Below the pieces are notes generated by a model. The model searched no databases, had not been told where the DNA came from, and saw only the letters and a list, made by a program, of their open reading frames with translations. A program made the translations under genes and the position numbers. Positions 1 to 12,000 of a DNA stretch of 64,000 nucleotides are shown here, one piece after another; the stretch's first letter is position 1; every line of letters begins with the position of its first letter. This DNA comes from Stichopus chloronotus (Eukaryota > Echinodermata > Holothuroidea > Aspidochirotida > Stichopodidae), in assembly GCA_021234535.1 (NCBI GenBank), contig CM037830.1, positions 1,586,170 through 1,650,169 of the forward strand, in the 5' to 3' direction.

Positions 1-87
1 GGCGACCGTCGGAGTTATGACGTCAGTTCCGTCACTCATGATAAATATCATGGAACCATTGATGTCTTCTCTGTCTTCTTGTAACAC
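1..87 (-). CDS. Gene M exon 7 (partial): VWA second half
   Basis: 29 codons from a TTGTTAG acceptor to the window edge. They give VLQEDREDINGS and MIFIMSDGTD. This matches gene A exon 7 (GSRIFIMSDGAD) and the family motif GSEIVLLTDGED. It joins exon 6 in phase 0. The exon continues beyond base 1. Confidence 0.88.
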   Translation of the reverse strand, partial: MLQEDREDINGSMIFIMSDGTDVITPTVA

Positions 88-3000
88 CTAACAAACAAAT
101 GTGACAACTCAACGCAATAAGTTACCAAATTACAACTAAAACAACACACATATGATCATGCAGAAACACAGCAGTCAACTATCACTGCTGGCAAAAAAAT
201 AAAGGAGAAAAGATGCAGGTTTAATGATAGAAAGTACATTTAAAAAATCAATTCTTGTGCTTTGTGCCAGTCCAGCATTGAACTCTCTTTACCAGTACCG
301 TAGTAAAATAATTTCATTTCAACCAGCTATCTTGACAACATACAAATATGGTTTTCATAGTACATGAAACTGAATGCAGCAGGCCTTCGAATGGTATTAA
401 ATTTAGTGTTTTTGTTCGAAAATAAATGTGTTTATACTAACAAAATATGTAGTGCAGTGAACCAAGTAACTCTCGAAGTAATTAAAAGACAAATACGTCT
501 GTTCGGGAGATCTTGTGTTAGAGAAAGGGGAGACTCGGTTTTAGTTGCCATATCAACAATTGAATCATCGGAAGGAAAGTGCAAGTACGCCCTCTACTTT
601 GATGAACTCTGAGTTGTGTACGTGAGCGCCGACCTACGAACTTTGGCATGTTTTAAGGAGTAACATGATTATGATAATGTTCTTTTAAAGCAAAATTTGC
701 ACACATTGAAAAAAAATGGATTCACCTCAAGCTCAGAATGATGAACAGGCAAACCCTCAAAACTGCAGAACGCAACAGGAATTAACAACCATGACACTAA
801 CATATGTGCCTGGTTTTTCAAAACGTTAGCATCACAAGTTAAGTTGCGATATTAGCACGAAATATTGTCCTCAGGTAAATAATGATCAGCATCATTACAT
901 TAATTTTTTTTACTATTGTCCTATGTCCTATTTAGTTGGGTTGGTAATGATTTGCACCTGTTTATTAACTGTTTTAAGAAAAATTTACAATCTTGCTTGA
1001 ATTACCCACACGCACAAGTTAAGAATATGTGTATGGAAGACACACATTACGCCCATTGACTTAATCCGTCTTCTCTCCACGTGGCGTATAGAAAATGCAA
1101 ACATCAAAAGGAGAGGCGCTGCATAGCTGCAATGAGATGTACATACCTCGATGGCTTTCGCTACACCCTCTCCGAGGCTAGAGGAATTGAAAGGTTTGGG
1201 TGGTAAATTTATTGTCATTCTCCATCGAAAACTAGATTCCTCCCATAGCTGTAGGCATGGATAAACCTTCTCAGCAGTACCGTTCACACTTACGACCCCC
1301 AGAAGGCTGTATGGGGGGAACATATCGTACACGTAGTGCTTAAAAGCGTCTACCATGCGCTGAAATTTGTTATGATCCTGTCACACAAAAAATATGGCAG
1401 CCTTTGTAAGAATCGAATGTTAAGTATACTTTGCACTAGTTGATATTATAGATGACGATGTTGATATTGTATCTATGTTAGACTTACCGGTAAATGTAAG
1501 GGAAACAACAAAAAGCAAATAGAAAAAGAAATACAAACTTAGTCTATTTTGATTTTTGCATTTCGTCCACAATGATCATATCTTTTAAACGTTTGAGTCC
1601 TCTCAGATATTATATGTTGCATATCCCTCTTGGTATAGCTGTTGTTCTACCTTTGCTATTGTCTTTGATTACATCTACTTTAAAGTCGTCTATATTTAAC
1701 CCAGTCGTTGATGTCAAGTGACAGTTTCATAGTTTTCAGACATATTTTGAAACTAGCATTATATATAATTACTTGTGGGTGTTATTCCCTGTCACGTAGA
1801 AAAAAACACCCAGGTGGGATACATTCATAAAAGTAATGTAAGTACTTCACAATCAATCAAATAAACGAAAAAAAGAAAGGAGGATACCAACGCAAATAAT
1901 TGAGTTAAAGGAACAAAGCTTGATATAGATCGTTGAAGCAAACCTGGTTAATGTACTCTTAGGATAAATTCCGATCTTCTACAAAAATACCAAGAAAATC
2001 AATCAAGCGGCTCCAGCACACAATAGAGGTCAGGTCGCTCTTAACTAATTTGGATGCATCGACATATTTTTTTTTTCCAACACATCCATTTGTTTCTCTG
2101 AACCAGTTGTTAAGATATTTATGATAAAGGTTACTATCATATCTACATGACCCACTTCTAGTCGATATTATTTCGTTTACTATCCCAAATGAATCTCTGA
2201 TTTAATATGTTAATAATCAATGAATGACGCAATACATTTATTTCAAGTTGGCTATTTATCGTTTAACTTCAAGATCGAAGCAATGCGCTTAAACGATTCT
2301 AATAGATGCGAACATGGCGGCCGCAGTATGTGCGACCTAAGTTTTTGTTTTTACTTGAACTTGAGATCATTTCATCTAAGCAGTAAGGTCAGTTATACAC
2401 TCTACAAGGTCAAAACTGGGATCACACTTGAATAATGTTAAATGGATAGGCTTACCTTCATGTTGACTCTGGCATCAAGAATCACCACTGAAAGGACATC
2501 GGTGTTTTGGAGTAATCGGAATTTCGGTTTGAGAAATTGTAATTTAGATGTCTGTGATAAAGGAATGTCCCCGGATTCCAAGATGACGTCCCAAGAGCTC
2601 TTCCCTAAGCAAAGACGATTTTGTTGCGTGGGTGCTTCGGTGTTATGTCGAGAGTGAACGTCCCCTGATGGGTCACTGTGGCAGAACTTAGTCACCTGCC
2701 GAAAGGATACATGGGTAATGGGAGAAGCTCATTAGATAGAAAATCTGGACAGAGGGACATAGTGTTCAACTTGTCATATACGTATGAAGAATTTAATTCT
2801 GTATCATCAGTATTTTCTATTCACAAATTAATTGCTGAAGAAACGGGTTGGGAGACAACTGGCTGGTCTCGAAGTGATAGAAAAGAGTTTTTTTAATCTA
2901 TAGGTCTAGTCCTGCTTTACATGCATTGAGCGCAATGTAAGATAATGTTACAAGTTAAAAACTGCATATCAATAACGAACAGTGGTTCAAAAATAATTTC

Positions 3001-6000
3001 TCTAAAACATTAACCGTGTTGTTTTGACCATATCTCTTTCCAACAGACAGTAACTTACGTTCAAAACTTGAGATTGAACTCATATTGATATTTTGCCTCG
3101 CAGTTATTTAACTGATTAATCTACGCCCTTACAACAACAATACATGACATTCACTAAATCAGGCTTCCTTTATTAAATTTGCTGAAGCACCACTTGACTA
3201 AATGATTTTTGATATAACGCGACACTGATTGCCGTCCGGGGGGGGGGGGGGAGGTATAAGAGAATGGCCCCTCCCCCTTTTGGAGGGCTGCAGATACAAA
3301 ATGGTGCAAAGTTTGTGAGTCTGTGGGAAGTAACAGGTTTGCCTGTTTTTGAGGCAAACTATTTTTTGTCAGTATGGTTAAACTTTTCAATATATTTTTT
3401 GTCACACCAAACAACGTCATAACTACAGTGCGAGAGACCACGTGTGACCGTCCATCTGAGGCCTGCTCTAAATACTAACTTGTTTTCTCCTCTAGCTGGT
3501 GTCTATTCTACTCTGCAATATTTGCTTTATGTTCATCAAAGTCACTTACTGACTCAGTGAGGTAATATGACATCATAGATCCTCTTCGATTTAGCAGTTC
3601 TTTGTCTTCTTCATTAGCATTGAGGATAATTTCACAAGTATTATTTTCTTCTCTAGAACAAAGGGATACATCGTCGATCTCATAATTCCCTTGCATCAGT
3701 CTTCCTGGAAGTCCTCTGGGACAAGATGACGGCTCTACCTTGCCTCGAGTAGAGCTAAAAAAGAGTTGATCGTCAGGTGTTACTGGAAATTCATCAAATA
3801 GTCCCCATCGCAAATGGCCCCAAAGGTGCGCAATGGTCTTTGCTGATAATACAACGTGAGCAATTTTAAAAACGTGTATCGTTGCAGATAAGTTTATTGT
3901 AATTTACACAGATATTATAACTGATCTGAGGGGCAATTTTCACCTAGTGAATTGAGTTTCATGGTCAGTTTATGAGTATATGTTTAACATCCCGTATCTA
4001 GGCTCGTATGGGAACACCACCATTGTATAGCCTTCCAAATAGCACTGATACTTCAAATGCAGTTTTTCAAACAGAAAGACACCATGAGTTTTAAAAACAC
4101 AAGTTGAAGAAAATACGAAGTTTTTATGAATACACATTTTACCCAAGTCGCCATGTTATTGGGAAATGTACCTGATTCGGGACGTCACACATGCAACTCC
4201 ACAAGTCACGTGATATTGCAGATGCATGTTCTACGTCATACTTTCAAACATGGCGACACGCTATACAATAACGGCTAGAATTAAAGTAACATTTTAAAAG
4301 GCGTCATCACGAAAGTAACACCATTACGGTCATGACTGAAAGAGGAATGTGAAATGAACTCTCGACTCTGAAAATCACATAATTTTTTCACTTTCAACTA
4401 CCAACGAAAAATTCCAGCAGTTGGCATTTTAAACACGGGAAAAATTTGCACATTAGTTAAAAGTTAGCTTCTTGAAATACCATTTGCTCAATTTATCTAA
4501 ATGTCTAACGCAATTTCTTCAAACTTGACAAGTAGATATCATTATCTGGATGTAAAATGCTTTGTTTAAATTTTGTTTCAGAGTCGTTAACACATGTGTT
4601 TCTGATAACATACATAAAGAACGAAATCGGACTGTTTCCAGATGTTGAAAATCAACGAGGCCTTCATTTGTATCGGCATTGAGCCAGTAAAGTTGACAGT
4701 TACTATACACAGTGATCTTCGCAGGGGATGACCAACGCGTTTCGTGTATACAATCTTACACTAAAGTCTGGGTTAGCTTAGTACTTATTTACACTAAAAG
4801 GCTGGGTCAGAAGGTCAAAGCCCAAACTCAATAAGAGAGAAATGTGGAAGAGGCCACCTGCTGGACGTTGCACTACTGTATGAGAATGTTCCGATTTCGT
4901 TTTTTTTTTTTTTTCTTAATTTTTAGGGCAAAATCAGTCGATATTGAGAGCATTCAGGAAATGCATTCTGTTCGATATGAATTGTAATCTTTGCTACCGC
5001 TGTAAACATTTATTCCTTGAAATAATTTAATGCAAAAGTGATACCAAAATAATCGCTGAAGGTATACGCATATTTACGCATGCGATCTGACCACTCAACG
5101 TATAGCTCGGAATACAAAGATCCATCAGTAACAAATTAAGAAGAGCCCAAAGACACTTTGTTCCTTGCTCGAAGATGCTTAACTTTAAAGGGAAACTGAC
5201 GGTCGTTTAGAATGTATCAACATGGCATACAAAGAAAATAAATTTAATCTTTTTAAACCATTCACTCTCATCAATAAACATCTGCCAAGGCTTCATCCCC
5301 TCAAAACTTTATGCATGTGATGAGTAACGGAAGATGCATTACTTGACTTTTGAAAAGTTTGGGTGAACAAATTATTCTTGAGCATCAAATAACCGAATTT
5401 CTATCTTTAAGAAACCTATTTCTTAAAAAGAAGGCCAGCTGTCCTTCTTTATTTTGAATAAGTTACCCTCTTATGTCCATACACATTGGCTTTAAAATAT
5501 GGTTGTTTTCTGAAAAACAAACGCCTTATTTCCCTTCAAAACCAACCTCGGATAAGGAGGTCAGAAATTGCAGGGCAGTTGTAAAAATCAAAGTCATTTA
5601 GCAGTCTTTATATCCTACAAGTTTGTTGATACCGTAGAGTTTTTTTTTTTTTGCGGGGGGGGGGGGGGCAATGATCAATTGAGATCAACCACGCCCTCGT
5701 GATGTGCGGCCCTCCTCAAGTTCCTTTGCTACGTCAAGGAACCACCAAACAATTAACAAAAATTCCAGTTTCAGATAAAACGCTTACTCTAGATTAGGCC
5801 AATCAAAACATCATTACAAAAGGCAACAATTTCAGGTAACAAATACTACCCTACACATCTACATTGAAAGTAAAGCAATGCATCTGTAAATGTTTACATT
5901 AATGTCTGACGAAAATGATTTTACGATAGGATCTTGAATCCCAGTGTTTTTGACCTCGACCACTAACGGCGTTGGTCTTGCATGCTAACTGTTGGGGGAT

Positions 6001-9000
6001 CGTCCGTGAATGTGGAAAACCATATTTAATTCCAAGTTTTGCCTTAATATTCGATGTACAGGAGATATAGTTCGAAGTGCATTATTCAATGAACGAGGAT
6101 GACAACAACTGAAACGACATAACAACAGTGAATGCAGAGTTCACTTTCTTTAAACTTGACGAGTTCTACAGAAAGAGATGTGAGGAGACTACAACACCAA
6201 ACATGTGTTCATTTCACTCAAGTTGTAGCTCCTTGATCAGTATCAGGAATTGTAGTATTAATTACTTAACCTCTGTATTAACTTAAAACCTCATTACGTT
6301 GTTAGCTGTTTCGAGCAATAAATTCCCATTGAATTGTTCAAAGAAGGGTACTGTTCGGTTGGTGGAAACAGTCATCCATTACATTATCGTATTTTACACT
6401 CTTGGTGGTCATGTTTTATCTCAGAAATTGAAATTTTATGGCAGAATTTATTCCCAGAAGAACTTCTTTAATTCCCACATTGTCTGAACGACGGTGTTAA
6501 TGTTTTCACTTTTGCATAGGCTTCGACATACCAAAGATGAGGTCATCTATAGTTCAAGCAACGTTTTTCTGTTCCATACATACCTGGATCTCGAAATAGT
6601 ACGTCATTATCTGGTTCCCATAATCGACTTGGAAGATAAATAAATTCACCCTCCTCACCACATCTTCCTGGTTGGCTAACAAAAGGAACATTTGGTGAAC
6701 CAGCAACAGCTTCGTCATCCCTGTGATAGCAAAGCATGTTATGAAACTGAACTGTCAATTTTATATTTTTTTGCTAGATATTGCCGAGTATTGCCTAAAA
6801 GTGATCAGTCATTTCAATCCCTACCATCTCTTTCTTTGGAATTCCACCCTTAAATGCCAACAGTTTCTGTTTTCGTTCTCTTACCTGAGTTGCTTCCATT
6901 CACCAGATTACATTCATGGTAATTCCGTTTTTGTTTTTTGTTTTATTACAACTGGTTATTAAAGCCAGTGTACTTGACGCAAAACCTTCAGTGACGTTGC
7001 TTTAGAGTTAAAACCTAACTGAATGACATTTGGAAGGATATTTAACATAGGCCTACACTGTCATGACACAATTGAACAAAAATGAAAGACTTTAGTTATG
7101 TCTTGCTTGAACTTTCCTTTCGCCGATAGAGTTCATGCTGGCCTTTACAAGTTTCACAAAACAAAACGAACAAATGATCAAACAAATGCTGCTGCTTATG
7201 AAGTACGTAAGGGGGAGCTAAAAGTGCTAGAGGATAGTACGTTACAATAACAACGTGACATAGTAGTCTGCGCAAACTAACCAAAAGTGAGCCTTAAAGG
7301 TCCTGTGACATGAAAATGACACTTTGGAGTATTGGGTGCATTACGCATTGAAAATGTTGAAAATAACCACAAATTCCATTTAAATCCGTCAAAGGTTGAC
7401 AAATTTGCAGGCAAATAAGTGTCTCACAGCTGTGAAATGAATAAACATTGGCTAAGTATGCAAATCTTTGACGTCAAGAGATGGACTCCCATGATTTGTC
7501 TATGAACTGTTTTTTTTTTTTTTTTTCTTATTTTTACTTTGCCAGTTCAGAGAGTGTGTTACATTAACCTTTTAGTATGCAGTGCTGTACCTCATTTGAA
7601 ACGGTAAAACTGCACAATAATTTATGATATATAATCCTTACAGCTACCTATCCTTGACTCCAAACTTTATATTTACCTGATTATCACACGTGACGTGTTG
7701 TAGGTCTCATTCAGCTTCGGCTTTTCAAAAGAACTGTTTTGCGACCAGTGTTTGGGAACAAGAATAGATATGTCTTTAAAATAAACTGATTGCTTGGTTG
7801 CTTCGAACAAAACCTTCGATGTTCTTGTAAAAGTGTCCTGTGTAAGCAAAACAGAAATTAGTGAACATTAATTAATTAGCATTTCAAAGGGTTAAGGGGT
7901 CTGATTCTGAAGGCTGCCAACCATTCGAACTTAAAATATTTGTTGTCGTTCTTGCCTGGTATGTAGCAGATTGGCATTTGATTTATTTCAACGTATACTC
8001 CAATGAAAATAAAAGAGATTCTTACATGTAAGGACATATTTATTTCCTACTACAGGAGGCTTCAACCCCACGTAGGCTAATTCAAGACATTGTTGTCTGA
8101 AGAAAGGGCTCTCACTGAGAAATATTTTGGCGCGAGTCAAGGTTACTCAATGATATCACGTAGCATTGGCAAATTACTGCAATTAGTCTTTGTCGGTCTG
8201 TGAATTCCAGTAACAATAGAGACATTGATAACAGGATTGAAGTAGTTGTGTCTGTGAAACATTTTTATTTCTCTTGGGCTCTCTCTCTCTCTTTCAATAA
8301 AAGAAACATAGATAAAATGAAATGAAAGTGAAGAAAAAGAGACTGGAGAATCATTTAAAGCTTCACCATAAACATAGTCATCACCATCACCATAATCATC
8401 TAAAGCTTAACCATAAACATGTATACAAAAACAGTAGTAAAAATAAAGCACCTCACACAACGCCTACCAAGATACGAAAAACGACATTCAGACATATACA
8501 AAACCATACAGGACAGGAGCGCAGAAAGAAAATATTAGGCCTACGTGATGTTTTTGTTTAAACTAAGAAGCTTTGAAGGTGATTAACAAAATCTAAACAA
8601 CGGAGAAAAGGGGAATTCGAAAGAATGTCCCTGCATGCTAGAGGGCCGTACTGGCACGTATTTACTTTAAAGGGGAACACTTACACAGTGTTTACAGCAG
8701 CTATATATTTCTAACAAATTTAAATCTGATTGGTTGAAACAAGAGAATTATTGATGTTTCCATTCATTTCCGTCGAATGGCAATGGACGTGGCCATTTTT
8801 GTCCTAAAATACTCATAGATCAACGCGAGAGTGATGCAAAAGACACGCCTATCTGTGCACAGTCCCCATACAATTTAACAAACGACATATCATCTTTAAA
8901 AATTCCTCAAGATTAATTTCTACATTAAGCTCCGGAATGAGACAGATGAGAAAATAATAAAGATAGGGAGGCCTCTCCCGGACAAGTGCATATTCCTTTG

Positions 9001-12000
9001 AACCAGGTAGCATTGAGAAGGAATCCCATGGGGTATATAATAGTTCGAATGTAGGATGCAACAACCAGGTAGCTGTGGTTACATCTCTATGTTTCGACAT
9101 CTCTTTGTTCCGACATCTCTATGTTCCGACAAATCGGCACCAAAGTACATTTTTTGTCGAAACATAGAGACGTTGGAATATAGAGACTTCATTTACGTGT
9201 CTATATTTCGACATATCTATATTCCGACAACTCTATATACCGACTTCTCTATGTTTCGACATCTCTATGCTTCGACAAAAAGTGTACTTTGCTGCCGATA
9301 AGAAGTGTACTTCGGCGAACAATGTACATTAGCGCTTTGGCGCCTATGAAGAGTGTATTTTGGCCCACCCAAAAATTGTACTTCGGCGCCGTTAAAATGA
9401 ACATTGGCGCCGATGAAAAGGATACTTTGGCGCCGATCATATAAATGTATTATGGCGCCGATTAAAGTGTACTTTGGAAACGATTCATACGTACTTTGGC
9501 GCCGGTAAAGAATATACTTTGACCCCCTAAAAGTGTACTTTGACGCCGACAACAACGTGTACTTTGACGTCGGTAGAAAATTATACTTTGGCGCCGTTAA
9601 AATGGACATCGGCGCCAATGTACATTTTCTTCGGCGCCAATGTACTTTATCGGCGCCCAAGTACGTTTCTTCGGCGCCAATGTACATTTTCTTCGGCGCC
9701 AAAGTTAACTTTTGTCGGAATATAGAGACGTCGAAACATAGAGATGTCGTAATATTGAAACGTCGAAATGTAGGGTTGTCGGAACATAGAGACGTCGAAA
9801 TTAAGGGCTGTCGAAACATAGAGATGTCAGAACATAGGGATGTCCCCGGTAGGTGTAATTTAGAAGGAGATACATCAGAAAGTTTCACTTACTGTGAGCT
9901 TGTCGTATTATATATTCGTCGGTGTGATAACGGTTTCAATTAATTATAACGTAAAGACACTCTTTATTTTGTGTGAAATGTCAAATTCCTAGTTGCTATC
10001 AGAAGTCTAGAAGTATGGCGTCTTACAAGATGATAAGAGCGGTTGATTTCAAATGTGTATCTGTTTTGGTTTCTAACTCGTTTACTGTTTTCACAAAAGT
10101 TAGAACTGGGTGCATTATTTCCAAAGCTTTTTGAGAGAAGTTGTTTCAATTTTAGGAATCCAGTCAGTTTTAACTTATTTTATATTTCTCACAAAATCAG
10201 TGGGTCAAGTATTTCTTTTTCTTTCACATCGGTTATCTGGGGAAAATATCATGCTTGTGCTTTTTTCAAAAACGAAAATCTTCTTGTTATATTTTTACGG
10301 ACTGCACGAATCGTCTACACGTAAGCAATCATGTTGATGTAAAACATCGTTCTACTTAGATGCGTATATCTCTCGCAATATCTGTTGTTTTCATAGAGTC
10401 AGCTGTCTCCTTATGCCAGGTTTCATGTCACGCACTCATATTACAACGTTCACTAATGTGAGTCTCAACATTCAATGTCCAGCAATAAACTCCCTCTAGG
10501 AAAACAAACACGAATATTCGTTTAAAGTGTGGACTTATTTCTGTTGGAGGAACACGAAAAAAAATGCATGTAAAATTAGAAATTGTCTTTAAAATCATTG
10601 GACTAATTCTACAGTTCAAATGATGTTCAAAGGCCTGACAAAGTTTTCTTCCTCCTTTGTCAATAGCAAATAAATAGTTTGCTAGGAAGTTTTGTATTCA
10701 TTAAAAGTTGATTTTTGTGCATTCTATTCCAGCCAATGAATCACTGATTGTATACAATTGAACTGACAGTAAACAATTGTTTACGGGGATTGTTTCATGG
10801 GAATTCCAGTATCATGAACGTCGTCAGACTATGAGGGTAGTATTATCGACGTTCGGCAAATCTCTTATAATAGTTTCCTTTATTTTTTCCTTATTCTAAC
10901 ACGATATTATTGCAATTATTCCTACCGGTACATCGCGGCAATTAGCTTAAATTGGCATTTTTTCTTGTTTTGTTGCTGTAATTTTCATGTGCAATTATTC
11001 ACATTCATTCATTCTTCACACAAAACATCTGTTGCAACTCCCTGATTGGAACAACTATTTTTGGTCCCGACATTTGTTTACAGCAACTACACTAAATGGG
11101 GTTCTATTGAATGACCGAACTGACCTTCGACCTCTACCTTAGTTTCTATCCACGGCCATCACCCCCCTCAGTGATGAGAGGTGACCGATAAAGACCGTGT
11201 AGAGGAAAACACTTTGCGAGACAGCTCAAGCTAACCGAGCTATCATGGCAAGCCATTTTGGGGGAATGTTGAACTCAACAAACTGTTCACTTTACTCACA
11301 GTAAACGATACTGGTACTTCTAATTTCCCCGGGGAAATCGTTACTTCCAAAAGCGGTATTACTTAGCTTATCGTGAGCCACAGCCGTTCATGCCGTATAG
11401 TGGGCATTGACCCATTCTCCCACTTAAATGGCGTTAAAGTTTGTTTATTCTTGACAGGTTATAGGTTTCATACAAACTGACTGGGAACACAAATATAATG
11501 GTCTACCAGTAGGATGTAACTGTACAACGTTTAGACAAGGAAGTCTTTAGCCGGATGTTTCCTATCTATTGTTGGCATAATGTTTCGACATGCAACCCAG
11601 GGTGTTCATTTGTTATCTATTCGAGTTTACATCCTCAATACAACAAATTAAGGGGGTAACCAATTGTAAGGGAATATTGTTCTCTCAAACCAAAGTTTCT
11701 ATACCGATTCTGGCACAATATAATTTTCAAGTAAAGCAAACCATTTGAAAAAAGATATAAACATTATATATATGGTACAAAGTGATACAACTGACTTTCT
11801 AACTTTTGTGTAAATATTTAAGACAGAAAACTGCATGTATGTAGAAAGCTAATTCATAGGCCTATGCTCAAATAATTTTTAGAATTAGATCGAATGTTTA
11901 TCAAATTTTTCGAGAAGCTGTGTATACCAGTTGACAGCTTCAAACAATGAGTTAATTGAGTTTGTGTAAAGTAAACGTAAAGATGATCGGCTCTCTTATT

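Larger units (their letters stand above)
88..6583. other. Gene M introns 3-6 (non-exonic parts)
   Basis: The introns are 88-1146, 1378-2455, 2696-3549 and 3843-6583. They hold a poly-G run near 3238-3251, a T-run followed by a G-run at 5639-5669, and a degenerate fragment of the 630 bp TTAA MITE family at about 6080-6530 (shared text includes the stretch ending ATTTTATGGCAGAATTTA). I see no further CLCA exon or other gene in them. Confidence 0.6.

Noticed and set aside
3508..3549. Extension of gene M exon 4 to the end of its open frame
   Set aside because: There is no usable GT at that end with the right phase; the GTAAGT after YYLTES gives a correct join to exon 5.
8322..8561. His/Lys-rich small open frame
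   Set aside because: Low-complexity CATCAC repeats inside an intron of gene M; no splice or domain evidence.
9265..9943. Open frames of 207 and 136 codons on both strands
   Set aside because: They lie fully in the fold-back element; the repeated peptides (GANVHF, SAPKY) come from the DNA units and appear on both strands.
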